A stretch of 64,000 nt of DNA. Source: Paramylibacter kogurei. Lineage in GTDB: Bacteria > Pseudomonadota > Alphaproteobacteria > Rhodobacterales > Rhodobacteraceae. The position numbers and the translations under genes were made by a program. The stretch covers positions 434,001 through 498,000 of the forward strand of contig NZ_MDGM01000012.1 in assembly GCF_002742285.1 (NCBI RefSeq), written 5' to 3'. Below the pieces are notes generated by a model. That model ran no database searches, was not told where the DNA came from, and was given only the letters and a program-made list of their open reading frames with translations. This document shows positions 53,628-64,000 of the stretch, piece by piece. Positions within the stretch are counted from its first letter, which is position 1. The number at the start of each line of letters is the position of its first letter.

Positions 53628-55649
53628 ATGACAAACCTACGCAAAGTAATCATCGACGATAACGAAGTCGAAGTGGACGGCGCAATGACTGTGCTGCAAG
53701 CCTGCGAAGTGGCGGGCATCGAAGTACCGCGCTTTTGCTATCACGAGCGTCTGACGATTGCTGGTAACTGTCGTATGTGTTTGGTGGAAATCGTAGGTGG
53801 CCCACCAAAACCCGCCGCATCCTGTGCGATGCAGGTCAAAGATTTGCGCCCCGGCCCAGAAGGCCAACCGCCTGTGGTGAAAACCACATCGGCAATGGTG
53901 AAAAAGGCGCGCGAAGGCGTGATGGAATTTTTGTTAATCAATCACCCGCTTGATTGCCCGATTTGCGATCAGGGTGGTGAATGTGATTTGCAAGATCAGG
54001 CCATGGCATATGGCGTTGATTTTTCCCGTTTCCGTGAACCAAAACGCGCAACCCAAGATTTGGATCTGGGGCCATTGGTTGGCACACAGATGACACGTTG
54101 TATTTCATGCACGCGTTGTGTGCGTTTCACAACAGAGGTCGCTGGTATCACACAAATGGGCCAAACAGGGCGCGGCGAAGATGCGGAAATCACATCGTAT
54201 TTGAACCAAACCTTGGACAGCGAACTACAAGGCAACATCATTGATCTTTGCCCTGTTGGTGCGCTGACATCGAAACCATATTCATTCACGGCGCGTCCGT
54301 GGGAATTGAAAAAGACCGAAACGATTGACGTGATGGATGCGCTTGGGTCCAACATTCGTGTGGATACCAAGGGTCGCGAAGTGATGCGCATTATGCCGCG
54401 CAACCATGATGGCGTGAACGAAGAATGGCTCTCGGATAAATCCCGTTTCATCTGGGATGGTCTGCGCCGTCAACGCCTTGACCGCCCATATGTACGCAAG
54501 GGTGGTAAATTGAAACCCGCAACATGGGACGAAGCATTCAAAGCAATCGCAAAGGCCGTAAAAGGCAAATCAGTTGCGGCAATCGCAGGTGACGTTGCCC
54601 CTGTGGAGGCGATGTTCGCGTTGAAAGAATTGGTCACTGGTTTGGGTGGCAATGTTGAATGTCGCGTTGATGATGCGAAATTGCCAGCGGGCAATCGCGC
54701 TGCATATGTTGGCACCGCAACCATCGCCGATATTGATGATGCGGAAATGATCCAATTGATCGGTACAAACCCACGCGTAGAAGCACCTGTGTTGAATGCG
54801 CGTATCCGCAAGGCTTGGATCAACGGCGCCACCGTTGGTTTGGTTGGGGATGCGATTGATTTGACCTATGATTATGCACATGTCGGCACAGATCGCGCCG
54901 CGTTGGAAGGCTTGGTTTCCAAGAAAATCAGTGCTGCGACAAAGAAGAAAAAATCCATTGTGATTGTGGGCCAAGGCGCATTGCAAGGTGCAGATGGCGA
55001 GGCCGTATTGGCCGCGGCACAACAATTGGCCGCAAATTCAGACAGCAAATTGTTGATCCTGCACACCGCAGCGGCGCGTGTGGGCGGCATGGATATTGAT
55101 TTTGTCACCAAAGGCGGAATTAAAACCGCGTTGAAAAGCCCAGACGTGGTTTTCAACCTTGGCGCGGATGAAGTCGAAATCGCAGAGAACCCATTTGTGA
55201 TTTACCAAGGTTCACATGGTGATCGTGGTGCGCATCGCGCAGATATTATTTTGCCAGCAGCAGCATACACAGAAGAGAGCGGTATTTTTGTAAATACCGA
55301 AGGTCGCCCACAAATGAGCGCACGCGCAGGGTTTGCACCTGGTGATGCACGCGAAAACTGGGCGATTTTACGCGCCTTGTCCGCCGAATTGGGCGCGACA
55401 TTGCCGTATGACAGTTTGGCACAGCTTCGCGCGGCACTTTTTGCGCAATATCCGCATCTAGGCGCGATTGATACGGTGCCAGAAAACAGTGGAAGTGCAT
55501 TGAAACCCAAAAAATTGGGCAAAGGTGCATTTAAATATGCGATTTCTGAACATTACCTCACAAACCCGATTGCACGTGCATCCGAAGTTATGGCAGAGCT
55601 TGCGCGAAATGCAGCAGAACGCAAATCAGCAGCACTTGCAGCGGAATAG
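53628..55649 (+). CDS. nuoG: NADH-quinone oxidoreductase subunit G
   Basis: A 673-residue subunit with an N-terminal [2Fe-2S] domain ([20 protein letters not shown]), the His-Cys3 cluster N5 ([19 protein letters not shown]), N4 cysteines ([16 protein letters not shown] and CPVGAL) and a long molybdopterin-oxidoreductase-like C-terminal region without the active site. Length is normal for alphaproteobacteria. Confidence 0.97.
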   Translation: MTNLRKVIIDDNEVEVDGAMTVLQACEVAGIEVPRFCYHERLTIAGNCRMCLVEIVGGPPKPAASCAMQVKDLRPGPEGQPPVVKTTSAMVKKAREGVMEFLLINHPLDCPICDQGGECDLQDQAMAYGVDFSRFREPKRATQDLDLGPLVGTQMTRCISCTRCVRFTTEVAGITQMGQTGRGEDAEITSYLNQTLDSELQGNIIDLCPVGALTSKPYSFTARPWELKKTETIDVMDALGSNIRVDTKGREVMRIMPRNHDGVNEEWLSDKSRFIWDGLRRQRLDRPYVRKGGKLKPATWDEAFKAIAKAVKGKSVAAIAGDVAPVEAMFALKELVTGLGGNVECRVDDAKLPAGNRAAYVGTATIADIDDAEMIQLIGTNPRVEAPVLNARIRKAWINGATVGLVGDAIDLTYDYAHVGTDRAALEGLVSKKISAATKKKKSIVIVGQGALQGADGEAVLAAAQQLAANSDSKLLILHTAAARVGGMDIDFVTKGGIKTALKSPDVVFNLGADEVEIAENPFVIYQGSHGDRGAHRADIILPAAAYTEESGIFVNTEGRPQMSARAGFAPGDARENWAILRALSAELGATLPYDSLAQLRAALFAQYPHLGAIDTVPENSGSALKPKKLGKGAFKYAISEHYLTNPIARASEVMAELARNAAERKSAALAAE

Positions 55650-55658
55650 GAATTGATC

Positions 55659-56693
55659 ATGGGCTTTTTCGAAACAAATCTTGGAATTTTCGTGACCATC
55701 CTTGCACAGTGTTTGGCTGTGATTGGGTTCTTGTTGGTCTGTGCGATGTTCCTTGTGTATGGCGACCGTAAAATTTGGGGTGCGGTACAGTTGCGCCGTG
55801 GTCCAAACGTTGTGGGACCTTGGGGATTATTCCAGCTGATCGCGGATTTCTTGAAATACCTTGTGAAAGAGGTCGTGATCCCAGCGGGTGCGGATAAAAC
55901 CGTGTTTTTGCTGGCGCCGATGATTGCATTTGTGCTGCCTGTGGTGATCTGGGCGGTTATTCCGTTTAATGAAACATGGATTGTTTCGGATCTAAACATC
56001 GCCATTCTTTATATTTTCGCGATTGGTTCGCTGGAAGTTTACGGCGTGATTATGGGTGGTTGGGCGTCCAACTCCAAATACCCGTTTTTGGGTAGCTTGC
56101 GTTCCGCCGCACAGATGATTTCATACGAAGTTTCCATTGGTTTCATCATCGTGGGCATCATCATTTCAACGGGATCGTTGTCTTTGGTTGATATCGTAAA
56201 AGCCCAAGATGGCAATTACGGCGCGCTTAGCTGGTATTGGTTGCCACACTTCCCAATGGTTTTCTTGTTCTTTATTTCGGCACTTGCCGAAACCAACCGC
56301 CCACCGTTTGATTTGCCAGAGGCGGAATCAGAATTGGTGGCGGGGTATCAGGTTGAATATTCATCAACACCATTCTTGTTATTCATGATCGGTGAATATT
56401 TGGCGATTTGGTTGATGTGTGCGCTGACATCATTGTTCTTCTTTGGTGGTTGGTTATCACCAATCCCAGGTCTGCCAGATGGCCCATTGTGGTTGATCGG
56501 TAAAATGGCGTTCTTCTTCTTCATGTTCGCAATGGTAAAGGCGATCACACCGCGTTACCGCTATGACCAATTGATGCGCTTGGGTTGGAAAGTATTCTTG
56601 CCAATGTCATTGGCTTGGGTTGTCATTGTGGCATTCTTTGCACAATTCGGTGCCTTTGGCGGCGCTTATGCACGCTGGGCTGTTGGGGGTTAA
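55659..56693 (+). CDS. nuoH: NADH-quinone oxidoreductase subunit H
   Basis: A 344-residue membrane subunit with about eight helices that connects the quinone cavity to the membrane arm. Signatures are [20 protein letters not shown] and [20 protein letters not shown]. The ATG at 55659 with AGGA upstream was chosen over a TTG at 55653. Confidence 0.96.
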   Translation: MGFFETNLGIFVTILAQCLAVIGFLLVCAMFLVYGDRKIWGAVQLRRGPNVVGPWGLFQLIADFLKYLVKEVVIPAGADKTVFLLAPMIAFVLPVVIWAVIPFNETWIVSDLNIAILYIFAIGSLEVYGVIMGGWASNSKYPFLGSLRSAAQMISYEVSIGFIIVGIIISTGSLSLVDIVKAQDGNYGALSWYWLPHFPMVFLFFISALAETNRPPFDLPEAESELVAGYQVEYSSTPFLLFMIGEYLAIWLMCALTSLFFFGGWLSPIPGLPDGPLWLIGKMAFFFFMFAMVKAITPRYRYDQLMRLGWKVFLPMSLAWVVIVAFFAQFGAFGGAYARWAVGG

Positions 56694-57283
56694 TGATGCT
56701 GCGTCGTTTAACAACATCAATTGCATTTCTGCTTGGCCTGATGGCTATGCCGATTGCGGCTGATGTTGCGGATGAAACTTCGTCGCTTCATGCGATGGCA
56801 GAGGACTGTGTTGCAGCCAAGCGCGATGTTTGCGTGGTGATGGCATCAACACAGGTTCTGACATCTATGGATATGATGGAACATCTGTTTAAAAACGATG
56901 CGGAAAAATTGGCACGATTTGCGGAACTGTTCGAAGTGTCTTCGTTCAAAACATTGCAAACGGGCCGCCCAGCATTTCGCAAGTTTCTGGCGGAAAATGC
57001 GATTTGGACATTGGATTTTTATAACGAGCGTTTCCGCGCTGGTTTCGAAAAAGACTACTCTTATGAAAAGGTGCGCCATAACTATGCGGCGTTCCAATTG
57101 TTGCGTGCACAGGCATGTGACGAACTGAATAATGCGCCTTGCGCTGAATCCGCTTTGTGGAGCTTGAACAACACACAAAAGGGCGGGCATTGGGATGATG
57201 TTGTGAAACATTTCCAAATGAAAGAAGAGCTGGCGATACAACTTCCTGCAAAAATGCTTGCAGATTACAAAGGACGGATTTGA
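56693..57283 (+). CDS. Exported protein between nuoH and nuoI
   Basis: A 196-residue protein with a signal peptide (about residues 1-22, PIAADV) and four Cys in the mature part ([27 protein letters not shown]). The mature part looks mostly helical. It overlaps the nuoH stop (TAATG) and ends against the nuoI start, so it is embedded in the operon. Not recognised; analogous to other exported nuo-linked proteins here. Confidence 0.72.
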   Translation: MMLRRLTTSIAFLLGLMAMPIAADVADETSSLHAMAEDCVAAKRDVCVVMASTQVLTSMDMMEHLFKNDAEKLARFAELFEVSSFKTLQTGRPAFRKFLAENAIWTLDFYNERFRAGFEKDYSYEKVRHNYAAFQLLRAQACDELNNAPCAESALWSLNNTQKGGHWDDVVKHFQMKEELAIQLPAKMLADYKGRI

Positions 57284-57774
57284 TGGCGTTTGATTATGCG
57301 CGCTCGGCGAAATATTTTTTGCTAGCAGATTTCATTGTCGGTTTTAAATTGGGGATGAAATATTTTTTCCGCCCCAAGGCGACGTTGAACTATCCCCATG
57401 AAAAGGGTCCTCTAAGCCCGCGTTTTCGTGGTGAACACGCATTGCGTCGTTATCCAAATGGCGAAGAACGCTGTATCGCATGTAAATTGTGCGAAGCGAT
57501 TTGCCCAGCACAAGCGATCACCATCGATGCGGAACCGCGCGATGATGGATCACGGCGTACAACACGTTATGACATCGACATGACAAAATGCATCTACTGT
57601 GGTTTCTGCCAAGAAGCATGCCCAGTGGACGCCATCGTCGAAGGACCAAATTTCGAATTTTCCACAGAAACCCGCGAAGAGCTGTTTTATGACAAGGATA
57701 AATTGTTATCCAACGGCGAACGTTGGGAAGCGGAAATCGCACGCAACATCGAATTAGACGCGCCGTACCGGTAA
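57283..57774 (+). CDS. nuoI: NADH-quinone oxidoreductase subunit I
   Basis: A 163-residue ferredoxin-like subunit with two [4Fe-4S] clusters (N6a and N6b): [16 protein letters not shown] and [16 protein letters not shown]. The start at 57283 overlaps the stop of the upstream exported-protein gene. Confidence 0.97.
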   Translation: MAFDYARSAKYFLLADFIVGFKLGMKYFFRPKATLNYPHEKGPLSPRFRGEHALRRYPNGEERCIACKLCEAICPAQAITIDAEPRDDGSRRTTRYDIDMTKCIYCGFCQEACPVDAIVEGPNFEFSTETREELFYDKDKLLSNGERWEAEIARNIELDAPYR

Positions 57775-57799
57775 GCGACACAGATAGGGGAAACATCTT

Positions 57800-58414
57800 A
57801 TGGGCATTACACTTCTTGCCTTTTACTTATTTGCGATTGTTGCGGTCTGTTCCGGGCTGTTCGTCGTATTGGCGCGCAACCCTGTGCATTCGGTGCTGTG
57901 GTTGATTTTGGCATTCTTTAGCGCGGTTGGCATGTTCATCCTTGTTGGGGCTGAATTTATCGCGATGTTGCTGGCCATTGTTTACGTTGGCGCGGTCGCG
58001 GTGTTGTTCCTGTTCGTGGTGATGATGCTGGATGTCGATTTTGTGGAACTGAAGGGCGGTATGGCGAAATACCTGCCGTTTGGTTTGGCTATTGGCGCGG
58101 TATTGTTGATCGAACTGGGTTTGGTTTTTGGCCACTGGAACGTGGCCGATAACGCAGAGGCATTACGCCAATCAGTTACACCAGATATTGCGGATAAGCA
58201 TAACACCATTGCGCTCGGCTCGGTGATTTACACCGATTATATCTATCTTTTCCAAGCATCGGGTTTGATCCTGTTGGTGGCGATGATCGGTGCGATCGTT
58301 TTGACATTGCGCCACCGCACGGATGTGAAACGTCAAAATATCCAAACACAGATGCATCGTGATCCAGCGAAAACGATGGAAATCAAAAACGTGAAACCGG
58401 GGCAGGGGCTATGA
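57800..58414 (+). CDS. nuoJ: NADH-quinone oxidoreductase subunit J
   Basis: A 204-residue membrane subunit with five helices; family segments are [20 protein letters not shown] and [20 protein letters not shown]. The stop overlaps the nuoK start (ATGA). Confidence 0.95.
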   Translation: MGITLLAFYLFAIVAVCSGLFVVLARNPVHSVLWLILAFFSAVGMFILVGAEFIAMLLAIVYVGAVAVLFLFVVMMLDVDFVELKGGMAKYLPFGLAIGAVLLIELGLVFGHWNVADNAEALRQSVTPDIADKHNTIALGSVIYTDYIYLFQASGLILLVAMIGAIVLTLRHRTDVKRQNIQTQMHRDPAKTMEIKNVKPGQGL

Positions 58415-58716
58415 TACCACTTGAACACTATCTTACCGTTGCGGCGATCCTGTTTGTTATCGGGATTTTCGGAATATTTGTGAACCGCAAAAACGTAATC
58501 GTCATTTTGATGTCGATTGAATTGATGTTGCTTGCGGTGAATATCAACCTGGTTGCCTTTTCCGCCCATCATGGGGATTTGACAGGGCAGATTTTCACAC
58601 TGTTTGTGCTGACAGTTGCGGCGGCTGAGGCCGCGATTGGCTTGGCGATCTTGGTTTGCTTCTTCCGTAATCGTGGGACGATTGCTGTTGAAGATGTCAA
58701 CGTAATGAAAGGTTAA
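58411..58716 (+). CDS. nuoK: NADH-quinone oxidoreductase subunit K
   Basis: A 101-residue subunit of three helices with the membrane glutamate of [17 protein letters not shown] and [20 protein letters not shown], used in proton transfer. Confidence 0.96.
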   Translation: MIPLEHYLTVAAILFVIGIFGIFVNRKNVIVILMSIELMLLAVNINLVAFSAHHGDLTGQIFTLFVLTVAAAEAAIGLAILVCFFRNRGTIAVEDVNVMKG

Positions 58717-58722
58717 GGGGCA

Positions 58723-60699
58723 ATGGAACAAATTCTTCTTTTTGCTCCGCTTGTTGGTGCGCTTATCTGTGGTTTCGGCCATCGGATGATCGGCGAAAAA
58801 GCGGCGATGATGGTGGCAACGGGTTTGTTGTTTCTGTCCGCAATCCTGTCTTGGGTCGCGTTTTTAACATTCCATGGCAATGATCATGTGATCCCGTTGA
58901 TGCGCTGGGTTGAAAGTGGCGGGTTGTCCACCGATTGGGCCATCCGCGTTGACCGTTTGACCGTGATTATGTTGATCGTGATTACATCTGTATCATCATT
59001 GGTACATTTGTATTCATGGGGCTACATGGCCGACGATCCCCAGTGGAAAGAAGGCGAAAGCTATAAGCCGCGCTTCTTTGCTTATCTGTCGTTCTTTACA
59101 TGGGCGATGTTGATGCTGGTGACGGCGGATAACCTGTTGCAACTGTTTTTCGGTTGGGAAGGTGTGGGCGTTGCATCATACCTGTTGATCGGTTTTTATT
59201 ACCGCAAACCAACGGCGAATGCCGCCGCGATCAAAGCGTTTGTTGTAAACCGTGTGGGTGACTTTGGTTTTTCATTGGGTATCTTTGGACTGTATTTCCT
59301 GACCAAGAGCATCAATTTTTCCGAAATTCTTGACCCCCACACAGCCGAGGCAATTTCACAGCAAACCATTCGGTTCCTCAGCTGGGATATCAACGCACTT
59401 GAGGTAATCACAATGTTGCTGTTCATCGGTGCGATGGGTAAATCGGCACAGTTGTTTTTGCACACATGGTTGCCAGACGCGATGGAAGGGCCGACACCAG
59501 TGTCCGCATTGATCCACGCGGCGACAATGGTAACGGCGGGTGTATTCATGGTGTGTCGTTTGTCACCACTAATGGAATACGCAACATTCACTCCGAATTT
59601 TATCATCGTGATCGGTGCAACGACGGCGTTTTTCGCCGCAACCGTTGGATTGGTGCAAAACGATATTAAACGCGTGATCGCATATTCCACCTGTTCACAG
59701 CTTGGCTATATGTTTGTGGCGGCGGGTGTTGGTGCCTATCCGGTGGCGATGTTCCACTTGTTCACACACGCCTTTTTCAAGGCAATGTTGTTCTTGGGCG
59801 CGGGTTCGGTGATCCATGCGATGCACCACGAACAAGATATGCGCAATTATGGTAACCTGCGTAAAAAGATCCCATATACATTCGCCGCGATGATGATCGG
59901 CACATTGGCGATCACGGGTGTTGGTATCCCACTGACACATATCGGTTTTGCGGGTTTCTTGTCCAAGGATGCGATCATTGAATCGACATTTGCGGCCGGT
60001 GCAGGCCCTGCGCAATATGCGTTTATTCTGTTGGTACTTGCCGCGGCCATGACCAGTTTTTATTCATGGCGCCTTATCTTCCTGACATTTTATGGCACGG
60101 AGCGTGGCGATAAGCATACGCATGAACATGCACATGAAAGCCCGATGGTGATGTTGATCCCATTGGCGGTTCTGGCATTGGGTGCGATTTTTGCAGGCAT
60201 GTTGTGGTACGAAGATTTCTTTGGCCATCACGTCGAAGAATTCTTTGGCCATTCGGTATATGCCAACCATGAAACAAACCACGTAATCCATGATGCGCAT
60301 AACGTGCCAAAATGGGTCAAGGTTTCACCGTTTGTTGCGATGTTGTCTGGATTTATTCTGGCGTGGATCATGTATATCAAAAAACCAACGGCACCTGCGA
60401 AGTTGGCAGAACAGCACAGCGGGTTGTACGCATTTTTGCAAAACAAATGGTATTTCGATGAACTTTACGATTTGATCTTTGTGAACCCAGCCAAGGCGCT
60501 TGGCCGGTTCTTGTGGAAAAAGGGCGATGGCAAGGTGATTGATGGTGGCATCAACGGCGTTGCCATGGGGATTATCCCATTCCTGACCAAATGGGCAGGG
60601 CGGGCGCAATCTGGTTACTTGTTCCATTATGCATTTGCGATGTTCCTCGGGCTCGCGGCGATTATCACTTACTTTGCGATTACTGGGGGGGCTCACTAA
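58723..60699 (+). CDS. nuoL: NADH-quinone oxidoreductase subunit L
   Basis: A 658-residue antiporter-like proton-pumping subunit. Markers include [40 protein letters not shown] and [20 protein letters not shown]; the C-terminal lateral helix follows a His-rich loop ([10 protein letters not shown]). The stop overlaps the nuoM start. Confidence 0.97.
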   Translation: MEQILLFAPLVGALICGFGHRMIGEKAAMMVATGLLFLSAILSWVAFLTFHGNDHVIPLMRWVESGGLSTDWAIRVDRLTVIMLIVITSVSSLVHLYSWGYMADDPQWKEGESYKPRFFAYLSFFTWAMLMLVTADNLLQLFFGWEGVGVASYLLIGFYYRKPTANAAAIKAFVVNRVGDFGFSLGIFGLYFLTKSINFSEILDPHTAEAISQQTIRFLSWDINALEVITMLLFIGAMGKSAQLFLHTWLPDAMEGPTPVSALIHAATMVTAGVFMVCRLSPLMEYATFTPNFIIVIGATTAFFAATVGLVQNDIKRVIAYSTCSQLGYMFVAAGVGAYPVAMFHLFTHAFFKAMLFLGAGSVIHAMHHEQDMRNYGNLRKKIPYTFAAMMIGTLAITGVGIPLTHIGFAGFLSKDAIIESTFAAGAGPAQYAFILLVLAAAMTSFYSWRLIFLTFYGTERGDKHTHEHAHESPMVMLIPLAVLALGAIFAGMLWYEDFFGHHVEEFFGHSVYANHETNHVIHDAHNVPKWVKVSPFVAMLSGFILAWIMYIKKPTAPAKLAEQHSGLYAFLQNKWYFDELYDLIFVNPAKALGRFLWKKGDGKVIDGGINGVAMGIIPFLTKWAGRAQSGYLFHYAFAMFLGLAAIITYFAITGGAH

Positions 60700-62252
60700 T
60701 GGCCTTGACTGACAGTCTTTTGTCCCTTGTGATATTCCTGCCCTTGGTGGCGGCGTTTATCCTGATGTTTATTCTGCGTGGCGAAGATGCTGCGGCACAA
60801 CATAACGCCAAGGTGTTGGCGCTGGTGGCAACGATTGCCAATTTTGTGGCGTCGATCTTTATCCTGACCAGTTTTGATAAAAACAACACAGGGTTCCAAT
60901 TGGTTGAAACCCACGAATGGCTTGCAGGTTTGCAATACAAGGTTGGTGTTGATGGCATTTCGGTTCTGTTCGTGATGTTGACCACATTCTTGATGCCCAT
61001 TGTGATTGGCGCATGTTGGAAGGTTGAACACCGCGTCAAAGAATACATGATCGCATTCTTGGTTTTGGAATCGCTGATGATCGCCGTATTCTGTGCGCTT
61101 GATATGATCCTGTTCTATGTTGTGTTCGAAGCAGGCCTGATCCCGATGTTCCTGATCATTGGTATTTGGGGCGGCAAAGATCGCATTTACGCATCGTTCA
61201 AATTCTTCCTCTACACATTGCTCGGTTCTGTTTTGATGTTGGTTGCGATGTTGTTCATGTGGTGGGATGCGGGCACGACCGATATTCCAACATTGTTGAA
61301 CACCCATACATTTGACAGCGCGGATTTCACCATCCTTGGCATCACCATTGTTGGTGGCGTGCAAACATTGCTGTTCTTGGCGTTTTTCGCATCATTCGCG
61401 GTGAAAATGCCGATGTGGCCTGTGCATACATGGCTGCCAGATGCTCACGTTCAGGCGCCAACAGCGGGTTCTGTTGTTTTGGCGGCGGTTCTGTTGAAAA
61501 TGGGCGGTTATGGGTTCTTGCGCTTTAGCTTACCCATGTTCCCAGAGGCATCGGCAATTCTGGCCGATTTCGTGATGACCTTGTCTGTAATCGCGATCAT
61601 CTACACTTCGCTTGTCGCGATGATGCAAGAGGACATGAAAAAGCTGATTGCCTATTCATCCGTTGCTCACATGGGGTTCGTTACCATGGGTATTTTTGCG
61701 ATGAACCAACAGGGTATTGATGGTGCGATTTTCCAAATGATCAGCCACGGGTTTATCTCTGGTGCGTTGTTCTTGGGTGTTGGTGTGATCTATGATCGTA
61801 TGCACACGCGCGACATCGATGCATATGGTGGTTTGGTTGTGCGTATGCCGGTTTATGCACTGGTGTTTATGTTATTCACCATGGCCAATGTTGGCTTGCC
61901 TGGCACATCTGGGTTTGTGGGTGAATTTCTGACACTGGTTGGTGCATTCCAAGCAAACACATGGGTTGCATTTGGTGCAACCACGGGTGTGATCCTGTCG
62001 GCGGCCTATGCGCTCTGGCTGTATCGTCGTGTGGTGTTTGGTGATTTGATCAAGGAAAGCCTGAAATCAATCGCCGATATGGATACACGCGAAAAGCTGA
62101 TGATGGCGCCATTGATCGTGATGACCATTTTGTTGGGTGTTTACCCCGCATTGGTTCTGGATCTGATCGGCCCAGCGGTAAGCAATTTGTTAGACAATGT
62201 CGCGACAGCACAGGGCGTGGTTGAAACCGCCGCACCTGTTGTGTCGCATTAA
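60699..62252 (+). CDS. nuoM: NADH-quinone oxidoreductase subunit M
   Basis: A 517-residue antiporter-like subunit. Markers are [40 protein letters not shown] and [20 protein letters not shown]. The start at 60699 overlaps nuoL; the longer open frame runs through nuoL. Confidence 0.97.
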   Translation: MALTDSLLSLVIFLPLVAAFILMFILRGEDAAAQHNAKVLALVATIANFVASIFILTSFDKNNTGFQLVETHEWLAGLQYKVGVDGISVLFVMLTTFLMPIVIGACWKVEHRVKEYMIAFLVLESLMIAVFCALDMILFYVVFEAGLIPMFLIIGIWGGKDRIYASFKFFLYTLLGSVLMLVAMLFMWWDAGTTDIPTLLNTHTFDSADFTILGITIVGGVQTLLFLAFFASFAVKMPMWPVHTWLPDAHVQAPTAGSVVLAAVLLKMGGYGFLRFSLPMFPEASAILADFVMTLSVIAIIYTSLVAMMQEDMKKLIAYSSVAHMGFVTMGIFAMNQQGIDGAIFQMISHGFISGALFLGVGVIYDRMHTRDIDAYGGLVVRMPVYALVFMLFTMANVGLPGTSGFVGEFLTLVGAFQANTWVAFGATTGVILSAAYALWLYRRVVFGDLIKESLKSIADMDTREKLMMAPLIVMTILLGVYPALVLDLIGPAVSNLLDNVATAQGVVETAAPVVSH

Positions 62253-62267
62253 TTAAGGGTGACTGAC

Positions 62268-63707
62268 ATGATCGGCACAGATATCAAAATCGTTTTGCCA
62301 GAAATCATTCTGGCGGGCTATTCCATGTTTATCCTCATGGTCGCCGTTTACGGCGGCAAGGATCGCCTTGCAGGCACCATTTTCTGGCTTACTGCGCTTG
62401 TGATGGCGGGATTGGGTTTGTGGATTGCCGCCGATGTTGACGTATCGCGCAGCGCATTTCGTGGGGCATTCATTGATGATAATTTCGCCCGCTTTGCCAA
62501 GGTGGTAATGTTATTCGCATCTGCCATCATGTTGTTGCTGTCGCAGGAATACCTGCGTCGTAACAATCTGCTAAAATTTGAATTTCCGGTTCTGATCGCA
62601 TTGGCCAATGTTGGTATGATGATGATGGTTTCTGCGGGTGATTTGATGGCGCTTTATATGGGCTTGGAATTGCAATCGCTGTCTCTTTACGTGATTGCGG
62701 CATTTCGCCGTGACAGCCTGCGTTCAACAGAGGCGGGTTTGAAATATTTTGTGCTGGGCGCCTTGTCATCTGGCTTGCTGTTATACGGTGCATCACTGGT
62801 TTACGGTTATGCAGGAACCACGCAATTTGCGGGCATCGCATCTACCATTCAGGGTGGTGAACTTGGGCTGGGCATGTTGTTTGGCCTTGTGTTCATGTGC
62901 GTTGGTATGGGGTTCAAAATATCTGCTGCACCGTTTCACATGTGGACGCCCGATGTTTACGAAGGCTCGCCAACACCCGTAACAGCATTTTTCGCAACCG
63001 CGCCCAAGGTGGCCGCCGCCTGTTTGTTTGCACGTGTTGTGCATGATGCATTTGGTGCTGCGGTATCTGATTGGAAACAGATCATTGCATTCTTGTCCGT
63101 CCTTTCCATGTTCCTCGGCGCGATTGCGGCGATTGGGCAAACCAATATCAAACGTCTGATGGCCTATTCATCAATCTCTCACATGGGGTTTGCATTGATG
63201 GGCTTGGCGGCAGGTACGGAACTGGGCGTGCAATCATTGCTGATTTACATGGTGATCTATGTGGCGATGAATGTCGGTGTGTTTGCGTTTATCCTCAACA
63301 TGGAAAAAGACGGGAACCCAGTCACCGATATTGCGGCACTTGGTCTTTATTCACGCCAAGAACCGCTTCGCGCAGCGGCACTTGCCGCATTGATGTTCTC
63401 ACTTGCGGGTATCCCACCATTGGTTGGATTTTTTGGTAAGTTTTACGTGCTGAAAGCGGCGGTGCAGGCCGATCTGGCGTGGCTGGCGATTGCCGGTGTG
63501 ATCGCATCTGTGATTGGTGCGTTTTATTACCTGCGCATCATTTATCTGATGTATTTCGGCGAAGAAGCGGATGCCTTGAACGGTAAAATGCCAACATTGC
63601 ATTACGTGGCCTTGATGGCATCGGCGTTTGTGATGATCGCGGGTATCGTGAACCTGTTCGGGATCGAAGGTTTCGCCGCCAATGCGGCTGCGAGCCTGTT
63701 GCGTTAA
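62268..63707 (+). CDS. nuoN: NADH-quinone oxidoreductase subunit N
   Basis: A 479-residue antiporter-like subunit and the last nuo gene. Markers are [40 protein letters not shown] and [20 protein letters not shown]. The ATG at 62268 follows AAGGGTG; an in-frame GTG at 62259 is less likely. Confidence 0.96.
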   Translation: MIGTDIKIVLPEIILAGYSMFILMVAVYGGKDRLAGTIFWLTALVMAGLGLWIAADVDVSRSAFRGAFIDDNFARFAKVVMLFASAIMLLLSQEYLRRNNLLKFEFPVLIALANVGMMMMVSAGDLMALYMGLELQSLSLYVIAAFRRDSLRSTEAGLKYFVLGALSSGLLLYGASLVYGYAGTTQFAGIASTIQGGELGLGMLFGLVFMCVGMGFKISAAPFHMWTPDVYEGSPTPVTAFFATAPKVAAACLFARVVHDAFGAAVSDWKQIIAFLSVLSMFLGAIAAIGQTNIKRLMAYSSISHMGFALMGLAAGTELGVQSLLIYMVIYVAMNVGVFAFILNMEKDGNPVTDIAALGLYSRQEPLRAAALAALMFSLAGIPPLVGFFGKFYVLKAAVQADLAWLAIAGVIASVIGAFYYLRIIYLMYFGEEADALNGKMPTLHYVALMASAFVMIAGIVNLFGIEGFAANAAASLLR

Positions 63708-63708
63708 T

Positions 63709-64000
63709 ATGAACGGCTGGCCCACCGGCGTGGGCCGCCGTGTTTTTGATACCATCGACAGCACAAATATTTATGCGCGCGCTATCGTGAATGATGGCGC
63801 GTCGCCCGTTTGGATCATGGCACATGAACAAACCGTAGGTGTTGGGCGGCGCGGGCGGGCATGGTCAACACAACGAGGCAATTTTGCCGCGACTTATCTG
63901 GCCGAGATCAAGGATGATTTAAACACGGTGGCGTTGCGCAGCTTTGTTGCCGCGCTTGCATTGTATGATGCGCTGAATGCTGTGGGTGTGGCGGCGGATC
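63709..64000 (+). CDS. birA: Biotin-[acetyl-CoA-carboxylase] ligase (3' partial)
   Basis: The start of a biotin protein ligase, cut by the window edge. It begins one base after the nuoN stop. Conserved parts are RRVFDTIDSTNIYARAIVND and the biotinyl-AMP loop region EQTVGVGRRGRAWSTQRGNF. There is no N-terminal DNA-binding domain, so this is a group I ligase that biotinylates the carboxylase carrier rather than a repressor. Confidence 0.92.
   Translation, partial: MNGWPTGVGRRVFDTIDSTNIYARAIVNDGASPVWIMAHEQTVGVGRRGRAWSTQRGNFAATYLAEIKDDLNTVALRSFVAALALYDALNAVGVAAD

Overview
The window is a 64 kb chromosomal segment of an alphaproteobacterium of the order Rhodobacterales (Roseobacter/Paracoccus type). 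Supporting signs are a nuo operon interleaved with the small extra genes known from Paracoccus and Rhodobacter, a DksA with only one of the four zinc-finger cysteines, a double-length dCTP deaminase, a soxBDAG sarcosine oxidase operon, the order argS-SPOR-nagZ-scpA-scpB, and rpmF-plsX-fabH-ihfA-merR. By eye the base composition is near half GC, modest for the order, which suggests a marine lineage. Genus cannot be fixed from sequence alone. No insertion sequence, prophage, rRNA or CRISPR array was seen.

Layout. 1-4.15 kb: end of a polyol (mannitol/sorbitol) operon, with an AraC regulator (cut by the window edge), a mannitol-type dehydrogenase, a sugar ABC ATPase and a PfkB fructokinase. 4.15-4.47 kb: gene-free convergent gap with a strong hairpin and a duplicated near-palindrome. 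4.5-7.6 kb: TSUP permease, dusA, an ArsR regulator, a DUF1289 protein and ruvX. 7.8-13.0 kb: soxBDAG. 13.1-19.8 kb: a 59-codon gene whose ribosome site lies in a hairpin, rlmI-like methyltransferase, PIN protein, an M48/small membrane protein/DUF2927/GNAT group, dksA, a membrane protein and xthA. 19.9-27.6 kb: sulfotransferase-like gene, erpA-type gene, dgt, argS, SPOR protein, nagZ, scpA, scpB.

27.6-30.0 kb is an accessory patch (DUF2726, small basic protein, VOC, MAPEG, a small membrane protein) ending in a hairpin-dense gene-free stretch. 30.0-39.2 kb: dcd, tRNA-Pro(GGG), merR, ihfA, fabH, plsX, rpmF, yceD, bamE, olsB, moaA, a lipoprotein and an AlkD-like protein. 39.2-45.8 kb: glmS, glmU, gph, a DegT aminotransferase, a thermonuclease and a sulfotransferase. 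45.9-63.7 kb: the complete 14-gene complex I operon nuoABCDEFGHIJKLMN with six intercalated accessory genes and one possible small ORF, then the start of birA.

Functional picture. The operons support polyol uptake and oxidation to fructose-6-phosphate, sarcosine demethylation, UDP-GlcNAc synthesis (glmS/glmU), fatty acid and phospholipid initiation (plsX/fabH) with ornithine-lipid synthesis (olsB), chromosome segregation (scpAB), and aerobic NADH oxidation. The most unusual material is regulatory or non-coding: the hairpin over the ribosome site at 13.06-13.10 kb, the hairpin-dense stretch at 29.7-30.0 kb, the two near-palindromes at 4.2-4.35 kb, the competing hairpins in the dksA leader, and the accessory protein set inside the nuo operon.
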